DNA of 52,746 bases, taken from Methylomonas sp. Lineage in GTDB: Bacteria; Pseudomonadota; Gammaproteobacteria; Methylococcales; Methylomonadaceae. The notes beneath the pieces are model-generated. The model had not been told where the DNA came from. It saw only the letters and a program-made list of their open reading frames with translations, and did no database searches. Each line of letters starts with the position of its first letter. Position 1 is the first letter of the stretch. A program made the position numbers and the translations under genes. Shown here one piece after another: positions 1 through 8,835 of this stretch. The stretch covers positions 1 to 52,746 of the forward strand of contig JALSLW010000050.1 of NCBI GenBank assembly GCA_026988155.1. The letters run 5' to 3'.

Positions 1-66
1 ATTCGGGCTGTTCAGCAAAAAGCTATTTGCAATAGCGGAATTCATCTCAAAGGGTAAACCGGGCTT

Positions 67-129
67 GTCCAACAAACGGTTCAGATTGTGGCTCGCTTCG
101 CGATCACAATCTAACCTTATTCGTTAGTG
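67..129 (+). other. Integron attC-like recombination site (candidate)
   Basis: The site has the layout of an integron cassette recombination site. It starts with GTCCAAC (67-73, fits the R'' consensus RYYYAAC). Imperfect arms follow: GGTT-c-AGATTGTG (78-90) and CACAATCT-AACC (105-116), with one unpaired C at 82 and a loop containing GCTTCGC. It ends with GTTAGTG (123-129), which only partly fits GTTRRRY. The unpaired base and the GCTTCGC loop are typical of attC sites. A reading frame open from the window edge stops at 55-57, ten bases before the site, as expected for a cassette gene; another frame runs through to 124-126, so the gene is not certain. The degenerate 3' core suggests a decayed or solitary site. 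Confidence 0.4.
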
Positions 130-210
130 CGAAAAGATCAATTTGTGCGCTATTTATGTTTTCTTCAGCACCTATTGATAAATCAGCGCCCAACAGCTTC
201 TTTCAATTAA

Positions 211-450
211 CCTAAAAAAATCAGTAGAGCACGGATTTTGTGGGAAATCTGGGCAAAAAAGGCAAAGAATAGCTCGAAGATAATGGCCGTAGTCCTTATC
301 GAGAGTTATTCTGCAGAATTTTTTGTCCAGATTTTTCACAAAACCGTGAAGCGAAATACACTCACCCATCTGGTGAATAGTGAAAAACTGGATTAAACAG
401 TTTATTTAATAAGTTACAGCTAAACTAAGCGTTCAACTGATTTATTTAGG
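211..450. repeat. Palindromic MITE-like element, family 1, long copy
   Basis: The ends are inverted repeats: CCTAAAAAAATCAGT at 211-225, and at 434-450 a segment whose reverse complement reads CCTAAATAAATCAGTTG. Inside, 230-348 forms a second long imperfect palindrome (CACGGATTTTGTGGG on the left against CACGGTTTTGTGAAA read from the right), so most of the element can fold into one hairpin. A shorter copy with the same ends is at 38452-38521. A 65-codon minus-strand frame (172-369) runs through it and is probably fortuitous. The element ends one base before the stop codon of mrcB, so it could act as that gene's transcription end. No transposase is visible. Confidence 0.6.
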
Positions 451-451
451 A

Positions 452-2785
452 TTAAAAATTATCCTCTAAAAATTCATCAAACCAGGTCTTTGCCCGGTTG
501 ATATTTGAAGAAACGCAAGGCGAATCCTGCTGTGGTGCTGAACCTTTAATATAGGGGTATAACAGCGCACCTTTACACGATTCATTTGCAAGCAACCCGT
601 TTTCAGGATCAATCAGTCTCATTTCAATATTATCCGGTGGCATTAAAGTAACCGGCTGGGTAGAAACCTTTCTCATTAAGGCAGTCCAAAGCTGCAACGC
701 ACCTGTTGCACCGGTTAAGCCTGTTGGTTTATTATCATCGCGCCCAACCCAGACAACCGATAGATAATCCCCGCTATAGCCTGCAAACCAGCTGTCTCTC
801 AATTTATTAGTTGTTCCCGTTTTGCCTACCAAACCAAAGTTTTTGGGAATAAATAAATATGCCGATTTACCAGTTCCTTCATCCATCACTTCCTGCAATA
901 TTTTATTGGTAATATAGGTTGCGGCCGGGTCTACGGCCTGCCTTATCATATAGGGGTAACTTTGCAGCCGCTCTCCCTCGGCATCAATAACCGCCCGTAT
1001 TGAGCGTAAAGGAGTAGAAAAGCCATCCCCAGCTAAAGTCTGATACATCTGTGTCACTTCTAGCGGTGTCAAAGGTGATGCGCCTAATAATAAAGAAGGA
1101 AATAAAGCGACGGGTCTGCTCACGCCTAAGCTTCTTAATGTTTTTGCTATTCTGGCAACCCCTATATCCATCCCTATATGCACTGTTGCCAAATTGTAGG
1201 AGTGAGCTAAAGCAGTATGGAATTCAACCTCACCATGCTCTTTTTTTCCGTAGTTATTTGGTCGCCAAAGCTTTCCCTTTTTACCTTTAACCTCAATAAA
1301 AGTATCACTTACCTTTGTTGTTATGGTGTATTTATCTGGATATTCCAATGCAGTTAAATAAACAGCAGGTTTAATCAGCGATCCTATCGGCCTGACGGCA
1401 TCTAATGCTCTGTTAAACCCGACGCCTCTTGGGTCTCGCCCACCTGCCATGGCAACAATTTCCCCACCATCTCGGCGTGTCACTATTACCGCTGTTTCCA
1501 GCTGACTGCTGCGTGGTCTTTTTTCTAAATACTTTAATTTTCTAGTAATTGTTTTTTCAAGTGTATTCTGTATTTGAGTATCCAGGGTGGTAAAAATTCT
1601 CATACCCTCCGAGGTTAAATCATCTTCCCTGTATTCCTGTCTTAATTGTCTTTTGACCAGGTCTAAAAAACCAGGATATCGATTAACGGAACGATGGGTA
1701 CGAGAAATAACGCTTAACTTTTGCTGTTTTGCTTCAATCATCTGCTTTTTAGTGATATGCCCCTGCTGATGCATCTCTTCCAAGACTAAGTTACGACGTT
1801 TAATCGAGCGCTCAGGGTGTCTTCTTGGGTCATAATATGAAGGCCCCCTTACCAAGGCAACTAAACTGGCAACATCCTTTAAAGGCAGGTTTTTCAACGG
1901 GCGCCCAAAATAAAACTCACTGGCTAACCCAAACCCATGAACAGAACGGGCACCGTCTTGCCCCAAATATATTTCATTTAGGTAGGCTTCCAATATCTCA
2001 TCTTTTTCAAACCGAAATTCTAATATTAAAGCCATAAAGGCTTCATTAACTTTTCGCCACAGACTTTTTTCCGAAGTGAGGTAAAAGTTTTTTACCAATT
2101 GCTGAGTTATGGTACTGCCACCTTGAACGACGCCTCCGGCACGAAGATTTGCCCACAAGGCCCTGGCAATCGCTTTAATAGACAGGCCATAATGATGATA
2201 AAAGTTACGGTCTTCCGTAGCCATCAACCCCTGAATTAGAGTATCGGGAGTATTTTCTAGCTTTATCAATATTCGATCTTCTTTTCTAGTTGGATAAAAA
2301 CTGCCAATTTGAACAGGATCCATCCTGACTATCGGCAATATTTTTGATGTTGATAAATCAATAATTTTAGCAATTGAAGTCTCAGAAAATTTCACTCTCA
2401 GCAAACGGCTTTCTTCCTGCCTATCCCAGAAGTTAAAAGTCCTGGTTTTCAAATTGATTACTCGGCCCTTTTTGTAATACGTGCCCTCTGAAGCTAGATG
2501 ATAGTCTTGTCTATAATGCAAGTGCTGCAATAAATCTTCAAATTCATTCTGTGTCTGCTGATAGCCGCTATATAACTCAACTGGCGTAGCATAAACTCTG
2601 GCGGGGATTGACCATCGACGGCCTTCAAACTGTTTACGGACAGTATAATCTAGATAGCCTAGATAACAGCAAAGAACAAAGCTAAAAAAAACAAAAGAAT
2701 ACAGCAGCATTCTTTTGAACCAGTGCATTGGAGATTTGGTGACTTTTTTCTTTTTTACTGACGGTTTCTTGTTTTTTTTAGGCAT
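452..2785 (-). CDS. mrcB: Penicillin-binding protein 1B, bifunctional peptidoglycan synthase
   Basis: This class A penicillin-binding protein polymerises lipid II into glycan strands and cross-links the peptides on the periplasmic face of the inner membrane. The 777-residue protein has a lysine-rich cytoplasmic tail and one membrane segment at about 24-46. A UB2H-like region follows, then a GT51 transglycosylase domain with catalytic Glu in ATEDRNFYHH (E191) and the GGSTITQQ motif near 222. The C-terminal transpeptidase has SLIK (S469-K472), SYN (529-531) and KTGT (665-668), so both active sites look intact. The UB2H-like segment and the length fit PBP1B rather than PBP1A; no LpoB partner is visible here. 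The gene stands alone, with a palindromic element directly downstream. Confidence 0.95.
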   Translation of the reverse strand: MPKKNKKPSVKKKKVTKSPMHWFKRMLLYSFVFFSFVLCCYLGYLDYTVRKQFEGRRWSIPARVYATPVELYSGYQQTQNEFEDLLQHLHYRQDYHLASEGTYYKKGRVINLKTRTFNFWDRQEESRLLRVKFSETSIAKIIDLSTSKILPIVRMDPVQIGSFYPTRKEDRILIKLENTPDTLIQGLMATEDRNFYHHYGLSIKAIARALWANLRAGGVVQGGSTITQQLVKNFYLTSEKSLWRKVNEAFMALILEFRFEKDEILEAYLNEIYLGQDGARSVHGFGLASEFYFGRPLKNLPLKDVASLVALVRGPSYYDPRRHPERSIKRRNLVLEEMHQQGHITKKQMIEAKQQKLSVISRTHRSVNRYPGFLDLVKRQLRQEYREDDLTSEGMRIFTTLDTQIQNTLEKTITRKLKYLEKRPRSSQLETAVIVTRRDGGEIVAMAGGRDPRGVGFNRALDAVRPIGSLIKPAVYLTALEYPDKYTITTKVSDTFIEVKGKKGKLWRPNNYGKKEHGEVEFHTALAHSYNLATVHIGMDIGVARIAKTLRSLGVSRPVALFPSLLLGASPLTPLEVTQMYQTLAGDGFSTPLRSIRAVIDAEGERLQSYPYMIRQAVDPAATYITNKILQEVMDEGTGKSAYLFIPKNFGLVGKTGTTNKLRDSWFAGYSGDYLSVVWVGRDDNKPTGLTGATGALQLWTALMRKVSTQPVTLMPPDNIEMRLIDPENGLLANESCKGALLYPYIKGSAPQQDSPCVSSNINRAKTWFDEFLEDNF

Positions 2786-2958
2786 TAGTTAATTTGCTGT
2801 TCCCTTTAATAAAGGATTAGGACTGATTATATGTAAACTCATCATGATAAATGAGAGCTGAATGAAATCAATTTTAAGGAATGAAACTATGACTTGAAGA
2901 GAATGATGAAAAGTGCTTTTCTTTATACCCCACACCGGGAAAAGAGTATAAATATGTT

Positions 2959-4827
2959 TTATTCACAGCCACTTTCATTTGATCTTTTATTATTTTCACC
3001 TTTCTCCTGAGCAGGCTTGCCAAGCACAAGGTTTCTAATAGAAATTGATTTTTCAGGCAATAAAGTGGTTTCAGGCTTGCCAAAAACATAGCCTTGTCCA
3101 AAATCTATTCCAATCTCCTTTAACTTACTAATAGTCTCTGGCGTTTCCACAAACTCCGCAATAGTCTTCTTACCTAATTTTGCAGCAATTTCAGTCATTG
3201 ATTTCACCAAAAGCTGATCTGTTTCATCATTAAGTAAATTCCTAATAAATTGCCCATCAATTTTCACAAAATCTACTGGAAATATTTTTAGATAATTGAA
3301 TGAGCAGAAACCTGCGCCAAAATCATCTAAAGCAAACTGACAGCCTAATGCACGAATCTTCATTATCAGCTCGCGGGTCTGCTCAAAATTATCGACTGCC
3401 GCTGTTTCTGTTATTTCAAAGGTCAACCGTTTTGCCTCAATCCAAGTAAGCTCCAGCTTGTCTTTTATTGCCGGCAGCAAAGAGTCGTCCTGAAAGGCTA
3501 CACTGGAAAGGTTAATGGCTAATGAAATATGTGACATTTCAGCAGGAAGTTCTGCAAGATAATCGATAGCCTCATTGACTACCCACAAATCAATACTATG
3601 AATTAACCCCATCCTTTCCGCAACAGGAATAAAATCACTTGAATTAATGACCTCCTGGTCCCTGCCTCTCATTCTGGTTAGCACTTCAAAATGAGAAATA
3701 TTTCCTGTTTTCAAATCAACAACCGGCTGAAAAACCAGAAAAAACTTTTCCTCCATCAGTGCCTTTTTAATTAAGGGTACCAAATATATGTCTCGTCGCC
3801 TCTGTTGTACAGAATTATCATTTTCGTTGTACTCCCACACTATATTTCGACCATTTTCCTTAGCCATATTGCATGCCTGCCGTGCACGGGATGTCAATTC
3901 GCTAGGGTGATAAATTGCTGTTGTGGTGTTAACTCCGGAGATTCCAATTGATACTGAAATGCTATAGCAGATATCCGTGGTAAAAAAACGAGTATCATAA
4001 ATGGTTTTCCGAATTTTCTCTGCAAACTGCTTTGTCTCTTTCGCAGACCGGTTTTCTAAAAAAATGCAAAATTCATCAGAACCGATACGAGCTAGCAGAC
4101 CTTCTTTATTTGCCAGTTTTCTAATAACAGAAACAACATCAACTAACAGTCTATCGCCTATCTCAAAGCCCTCAAGTTCATTAATCAGACTAAACCGATC
4201 AATATCAATAAAAAGCAATGCTCCATCCTGCTTCAGCAGGTTGCTGCGATTAAGAATCAAGCGCAGCTTACGCTCAAAGTTTTCACGATTCAATAGGCTT
4301 GTCAGCTCATCATGAACAACTAGATACTTCAATTTGGCATCAACAACTTTCCTTTCGGCCAGTTCATTGATTAAACGCTCTTCCTGCTGATGTCTAAGAA
4401 AGCGTTCATGCTTCATCATTAACTGGAATTCTAAAACAATTAAAAACTCTGAATAATTAATAGGCAGAGATATGGAATAATTCAAATAAGTACTATCTAG
4501 ATCAGCTTTGTACTCATCAATATTATTTTTACTGTTTGACCTGAGAATTATAAAGGGTATGACATGTCCATTCTCATTGCTCGCCAATGTGGTGCACATA
4601 TTGGAAACTTGGCATTGCGGCAGGCTTTCATTCACAATAATGAGACCAACCTGTTCAGGCTGACTGTAGTAGGGTCTCAATATTTCATAAACTTTAGCGC
4701 CATCATTAGCTATTCGTATATTTTCAAAGCCCTGCTTTTTAAGATAAGCATACATTTCTACTGCTAAACGCTCACCATGCTCTGCAATGATGATAAGCTT
4801 ATTCTTTAAATTTTCACAAACAACCAT
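2959..4827 (-). CDS. Receiver-like/GGDEF/EAL cyclic-di-GMP signalling protein
   Basis: This is a predicted cyclic-di-GMP turnover protein. The first 130 or so residues resemble a response-regulator fold, but no clear phospho-acceptor aspartate motif is seen. A short coiled linker leads to a GGDEF domain (about 165-340) whose signature is GSDEF (residues 253-257, counted from the upstream TTG), so cyclase activity is uncertain. The EAL domain (about 355-600) has EVL in place of EAL but keeps INLS, EITE, the DDFGAG metal-binding pair, VKIDG and GQGY, so it looks like a competent phosphodiesterase. I place the start at ATG 4827; the frame is open to a TTG at 4839 and neither has a clear ribosome binding site. 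It is divergent from the HDOD gene, with about 160 bp between. Confidence 0.85.
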   Translation of the reverse strand: MVVCENLKNKLIIIAEHGERLAVEMYAYLKKQGFENIRIANDGAKVYEILRPYYSQPEQVGLIIVNESLPQCQVSNMCTTLASNENGHVIPFIILRSNSKNNIDEYKADLDSTYLNYSISLPINYSEFLIVLEFQLMMKHERFLRHQQEERLINELAERKVVDAKLKYLVVHDELTSLLNRENFERKLRLILNRSNLLKQDGALLFIDIDRFSLINELEGFEIGDRLLVDVVSVIRKLANKEGLLARIGSDEFCIFLENRSAKETKQFAEKIRKTIYDTRFFTTDICYSISVSIGISGVNTTTAIYHPSELTSRARQACNMAKENGRNIVWEYNENDNSVQQRRRDIYLVPLIKKALMEEKFFLVFQPVVDLKTGNISHFEVLTRMRGRDQEVINSSDFIPVAERMGLIHSIDLWVVNEAIDYLAELPAEMSHISLAINLSSVAFQDDSLLPAIKDKLELTWIEAKRLTFEITETAAVDNFEQTRELIMKIRALGCQFALDDFGAGFCSFNYLKIFPVDFVKIDGQFIRNLLNDETDQLLVKSMTEIAAKLGKKTIAEFVETPETISKLKEIGIDFGQGYVFGKPETTLLPEKSISIRNLVLGKPAQEKGENNKRSNESGCE

Positions 4828-4984
4828 AGAGCAACCCAAACTTAATCAATTCTTATTATTTTTTCCTCTTTTCCAAAAAACAGGCTACCCTTGAAATTAT
4901 ATCTATTAACGTCTACAGTTAACTTGTTATATATTTTCTAGAAAATTCTTCCAACTATATACGGTTTTTAATTTTTTGTCATTT

Positions 4985-5833
4985 ATGTTAAACACTTCCC
5001 ATCAAGATTTATTGGTATCCGACCTTTTTAAAGGCGATATACAGCTGGCCTCCCCCCCCAATATTTATTTTGAGCTGCAGAAAATAATTGAAAACCCTGT
5101 AAAAACCGTTGCCGATGCAGCATATGTTATTGAAAAAGATGCAGGCCTATCAATTAGGCTGTTAAAATTAGTAAACAGTGCCTTTTATGGTTTTCCATCA
5201 AAAATTGCCTCAATTGACCGTGCAATAAATCTTATTGGTACCAAAGAACTGCAAAATATCACCTTGGCTACTGTCGTTATTGACCGGTTTTCTGACTTGC
5301 CCAGCAGTCTTATTTCTATGCATGATTTCTGGGCCAAAAACCTTCGATGTGCATTGATAGCTCAAGGCATTGATCAGTTTCTAGATAAACAGTTCTCAGA
5401 TTCAATTTTTGCCTGTGGCATATTGCATAATATTGGCCAGCTAGTTTTCTTTCTCAAAATACCTGAATTGGCTAAAGAAGTTAACTTAATGCTATTGGCT
5501 GATGAAAGTTCAACAGGAATAGATGAAATTGCATTTGAACAGGAAATTATTGGCTTTGATCATTATGAAGCAGGGGCGACTCTTACTAAATTATGGAAAC
5601 TTCCTGACATTATTACAGAAAGCATCAGACTGCACACCAGCCCCGATAGCACAGAAAACTATCATGAAATTGCTTCCATCCTAAGGCTTGCTGACAGCTA
5701 CAGTAAACTTGATGATATTTTTAGTGATGCAATAAACCATGATTTGAATATTCCAGCATCAGACATGAGCGTGATCATTGACCATGCTTATGATCAATTT
5801 GATGATATTTTTAAAGTTTTTTATCCCGGCTAA
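4985..5833 (+). CDS. HDOD domain signalling protein
   Basis: The protein (282 residues from ATG 4985; a TTG three codons upstream is possible) is a single HDOD domain over most of its length. Diagnostic stretches are the asymmetric opening SPPNIYFELQKII, the block IRLLKLVNSAFYG and FACGILHNIGQLVFF. HDOD proteins are related to HD phosphohydrolases but lack the full metal-binding set, and they commonly act as scaffolds or regulators in cyclic-di-GMP, motility or stress signalling. Its position head-to-head with a GGDEF/EAL gene suggests a common signalling role, which is an inference from context. No membrane segment or second domain is seen. The gene ends about 100 bp from the convergent nspC gene, with no obvious terminator between them. 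Confidence 0.85.
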   Translation: MLNTSHQDLLVSDLFKGDIQLASPPNIYFELQKIIENPVKTVADAAYVIEKDAGLSIRLLKLVNSAFYGFPSKIASIDRAINLIGTKELQNITLATVVIDRFSDLPSSLISMHDFWAKNLRCALIAQGIDQFLDKQFSDSIFACGILHNIGQLVFFLKIPELAKEVNLMLLADESSTGIDEIAFEQEIIGFDHYEAGATLTKLWKLPDIITESIRLHTSPDSTENYHEIASILRLADSYSKLDDIFSDAINHDLNIPASDMSVIIDHAYDQFDDIFKVFYPG

Positions 5834-5935
5834 TATTTGCAAACCTTTTATCTATGTTACATGGCCTTGGTCTGTCTAATTGAAAGCATTATTTAAAAAA
5901 TAGCTAATCGCTGGCAATACTTTTGACTGCAGCTT

Positions 5936-7066
5936 TTACCATTGGCTGCGATAATTCTGATAATTATCCTGCTTAATCAGCACCAAATCATTATTGATAC
6001 CGAGCCAATAAATATCTGGTAAATTGTAGCCATTAAAGCGATTGGCTTTAATCAGACTATAAGCCCCTACATTTAAGAATACTAACCTATCCCCTACTTT
6101 AAGCGGTGAGCTAAATTGATATTCACCAAAAATATCGCCCGCCAGACAGCTAGATCCAACCAATAAACAGGAATATTCACCCTGACTGTCTGCTTCAAAT
6201 AATTCAGGGCTTTTCTGATATTCAAACACCTCAGGATTATGATTAACAGAGGTATCCATTACCGCAATATTTTTTCCGTCAGAGATAAAGCAGTCAATAA
6301 CACTGCTGACCAAATAGCCTGCATTACCTACAATCGCTTTGCCCGGTTCGATATAAACCTCAAGTGCATATTGCGCCTTTAACTTCGTTACAAGATTTAT
6401 AAAAGGCTGGTGATTTCCTATTTGATGATAAAGATAGCCCCCTCCTAAGTTTATCCATTTAAACTGAGTTAACTGATCACCCAGCTTTTGCTCTAATAGT
6501 CTGACCGTATTTTCCAAGGCCTGGTAATCAGTGTTGGAAAAAACCGTGTGAAAATGCAAGCCTTCAATATTTTCAGTTAACCTTGGCAAACGGTCTAACG
6601 CAACCCCAAGCTTAGAATAGGGTCTGCACGGGTCAAACCTTAGATCATTTGAATAAGAGAGCTTAGGGTTTACTCTTAACCCTAGGGAAGCCTCATTTAT
6701 AGCCTTTCTTTGCAGGCGCTGACACTGGTTATTCGAATTAAAGGTTATATGACTGCAAAGCGCAGCAATTTCTTTAAATTCATTTTCCTTAAGCCCTGGT
6801 GTTGTAATATGAATAGCGCCTGTATCCGCTAAAATTTCTTTTGCAAGCTTAGCTTCAAATAATGAGCTGGCCGACAGGCCATCCAAATGCTCTTTTGCCA
6901 TTTTTAGAACGCGCTCAAGAGGCAAGGCTTTTATAGAATATAGAGCTAGACAGCCTGATTTTTTTTTTAAATTGGCTATTTCTTTTAAATTATCAGCCAG
7001 TACTTTTTCATCAAATACAAATGCCGGTGTTGATTTTAGGCTGGCTTTGAGTCCGTTAAAGTCCAT
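5936..7066 (-). CDS. nspC: Carboxynorspermidine decarboxylase
   Basis: This PLP-dependent, fold-type III decarboxylase converts carboxynorspermidine or carboxyspermidine to norspermidine or spermidine, in the alternative polyamine route that starts from aspartate semialdehyde. The 376-residue length is normal. The PLP lysine is K46 in YSIKALPL; the family blocks GLHFHTVFSN, WINLGGGY, IEPGKAIVGNAGYLV and SCLAGDIFGEY are all present. The partner carboxynorspermidine synthase (a dehydrogenase) is usually adjacent but is not in this window. The start overlaps the end of the 5-formyl-THF cyclo-ligase gene by 11 bases, so the two are probably co-transcribed. Confidence 0.92.
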   Translation of the reverse strand: MDFNGLKASLKSTPAFVFDEKVLADNLKEIANLKKKSGCLALYSIKALPLERVLKMAKEHLDGLSASSLFEAKLAKEILADTGAIHITTPGLKENEFKEIAALCSHITFNSNNQCQRLQRKAINEASLGLRVNPKLSYSNDLRFDPCRPYSKLGVALDRLPRLTENIEGLHFHTVFSNTDYQALENTVRLLEQKLGDQLTQFKWINLGGGYLYHQIGNHQPFINLVTKLKAQYALEVYIEPGKAIVGNAGYLVSSVIDCFISDGKNIAVMDTSVNHNPEVFEYQKSPELFEADSQGEYSCLLVGSSCLAGDIFGEYQFSSPLKVGDRLVFLNVGAYSLIKANRFNGYNLPDIYWLGINNDLVLIKQDNYQNYRSQW

Positions 7067-7655
7067 TTTGTTTAAAACGATAGCAATTTTCCTCAGTTAT
7101 AATAGTATCCATATAAACATCATGTTTTTCCATAATCACTTTTTCGCATATCTGTGCCTCATAGCAAACAGCTGTTAATTCTGTGTCAGCCCTGACTTCC
7201 TGCAACAACCTATCATAATAGCCGGCACCATTGCCTAGCCTCCCACCCTCTCGGTCAAAAGCAACACCAGGAACCATTACTAAATCCAATTCTTCAGGTG
7301 GAATTTCCTTTCCTTTCTCCCCCCATCTATCTTTGTGTGGCTCTAAAATATTCCAAGTCCCTGGGGAAAGCTCAGAAAGCTCCTCCAGCAGCCACAGGCC
7401 AAGTTTAGGCAGCCCACTCTGATCTCTTGTACAGTAGGGAATAACAATTTTTTTAGACCCATTAAGTGTCGCCGACACTGACTTTAATGTTCTGACCTCT
7501 GAACGGCAATGCAGATACCACAATATGGTTTCTGCCTGCTGATAGGCTGATTGAGCTATAAATCTACTGCAGATAATATGACTCAACTGATCTTTGTTTG
7601 GCTGTGCATTTCGTGCATCATATGCCAAGCGACGCTGCTGCTGTTTCAGGCTCAT
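7056..7655 (-). CDS. 5-formyltetrahydrofolate cyclo-ligase
   Basis: The enzyme converts 5-formyl-THF plus ATP to 5,10-methenyl-THF and so recovers folate from an inhibitory storage form. The family signature is clear near the C-terminus: VPGVAFDREGGRLGNGAGYYDRLL, here spanning roughly residues 130-155. The N-terminal basic helix (QQQRRLAYDARNA) and WYLHCRSEVRT are also typical. The reading frame is open to 7736, but that start would overlap icd; I prefer ATG 7655 (199 residues), which matches the usual family length. The ribosome binding site is weak at either start. It sits between icd upstream and nspC downstream on the same strand, close to the H4MPT genes. Confidence 0.9.
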   Translation of the reverse strand: MSLKQQQRRLAYDARNAQPNKDQLSHIICSRFIAQSAYQQAETILWYLHCRSEVRTLKSVSATLNGSKKIVIPYCTRDQSGLPKLGLWLLEELSELSPGTWNILEPHKDRWGEKGKEIPPEELDLVMVPGVAFDREGGRLGNGAGYYDRLLQEVRADTELTAVCYEAQICEKVIMEKHDVYMDTIITEENCYRFKQNGL

Positions 7656-7701
7656 GCATTTATTTACAAAAGAACGGGGAATGAATAGATATGGACTCAG
7701 G

Positions 7702-8709
7702 TTACAAAGCCGCAATAATCGCTTCACCCATTTCAATAGTTCCGGCTTTAGAATCAGGGTTTAAATCAGGCGTTACATATTCACTCGCTTCGACCACCTT
7801 TTCTACTGCAGTTTTAATTCTTTTGGCGGCTTCCGTCTCTCCCAAATGATTTAGCATCATCACCCCAGCCATAATAACCGCCGTCGGGTTTGCAATATTT
7901 TTTCCTGCAATATCAGGCGCACTGCCATGCACAGCTTCAAACAAAGCAGCATCTGCACCAATATTGGCACCGGGAATCAATCCTAAACCGCCTACCAGAC
8001 CTGCTGTTAAGTCAGATAAAATATCGCCAAACATATTGGTCGTTACAATCACGTCAAACTGGCTAGGATCCATAATCATATGCATGCAGGTTGCATCGAC
8101 AATTCTTTCATTAAATTCAATTTCAGGATATTTTTTAGCGACTTCTTTGGCAGTGTCTAAAAACAGGCCTGAAGTGAATTTCAAAATATTGGCTTTATGA
8201 CATGCCGTTACTTTTTTACGGCCATTTTCTTTAGCATATTTAAAAGCATATTCTACAATACGCTCAGAACCTTCTTTAGTGATAACGGCTAAACTTTCAG
8301 CCACATCCCTCTTTCTAGTCAAATAATGTTCAAGGCCCATATACAGACCTTCAGTATTTTCTCTGACAACCACAATATCAACATCATCAAACTTAGTTTG
8401 GGCGCCTTTCCATGTTTTTGCCGGACGTATATTGGCATATAAATCATATTTTTGACGCAAAGCCACATTAATGCTTCTAAAACCGCCACCCACTGGCGTG
8501 GTTAAAGGGCCTTTAAAAGCTATTCTATTTTTATCAATAGATGCTAATGTTTCATCTGGAAGCGGCGTTCCATGCTTATCAAAAGCGGCCATTCCGGCAT
8601 CAGCTTCCTCCCAGTTTATTTTTACACCTGCCGCATCAATAATTTTAACAGCAACATCCATGATAGAAGGTCCGATGCCATCACCCTTAATTAAGGTAAC
8701 ATTATGCAT
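7702..8709 (-). CDS. icd: Isocitrate dehydrogenase, NAD-type
   Basis: This 335-residue beta-decarboxylating dehydrogenase is of the short isocitrate/isopropylmalate class and is expected to make 2-oxoglutarate in the TCA cycle. Family features are KGDGIGPSI at the N-terminus, the substrate arginines in RSINVALRQ, the block VVRENTEGLY, and metal-binding aspartates in MFGDILSDL. The cofactor loop reads HGSAPDIAGKNIANP. Asp-Ile at the position where NADP enzymes carry Lys-Tyr is the established determinant for NAD. The start is ATG 8707-8709 with GGAG about eight bases upstream; a longer frame to 8802 is not needed. It is divergent from the mtdB pair. 3-Isopropylmalate dehydrogenase is an alternative, but RSINVALR and the overall sequence favour isocitrate. 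Confidence 0.87.
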   Translation of the reverse strand: MHNVTLIKGDGIGPSIMDVAVKIIDAAGVKINWEEADAGMAAFDKHGTPLPDETLASIDKNRIAFKGPLTTPVGGGFRSINVALRQKYDLYANIRPAKTWKGAQTKFDDVDIVVVRENTEGLYMGLEHYLTRKRDVAESLAVITKEGSERIVEYAFKYAKENGRKKVTACHKANILKFTSGLFLDTAKEVAKKYPEIEFNERIVDATCMHMIMDPSQFDVIVTTNMFGDILSDLTAGLVGGLGLIPGANIGADAALFEAVHGSAPDIAGKNIANPTAVIMAGVMMLNHLGETEAAKRIKTAVEKVVEASEYVTPDLNPDSKAGTIEMGEAIIAAL

Positions 8710-8765
8710 TTTAATTGTCTCCAAAGCTTTAAGATGATTTGAATGATACACAAATTCATATATTT

Positions 8766-8795
8766 TTGCTGAATCGAGTACACTTAATCTATAAT
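8766..8795 (+). promoter_or_regulatory. Putative sigma70 promoter for the mtdB pair
   Basis: A perfect -10 hexamer TATAAT lies at 8790-8795, with TTGCTG at 8766-8771 as a possible -35, 18 bases apart. Transcription would start near 8802, leaving a leader of about 34 bases before the first mtdB-like ATG at 8836. Found by eye only. Confidence 0.5.
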
Positions 8796-8835
8796 CATAC
8801 AAAAAATATTAAAGAACTTAACTCTAGAGACGACT

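Noticed and set aside
172-369. 65-codon minus-strand frame
   Set aside because: It runs through the palindromic element at 211-450, has no clear ribosome binding site and no recognisable domain.
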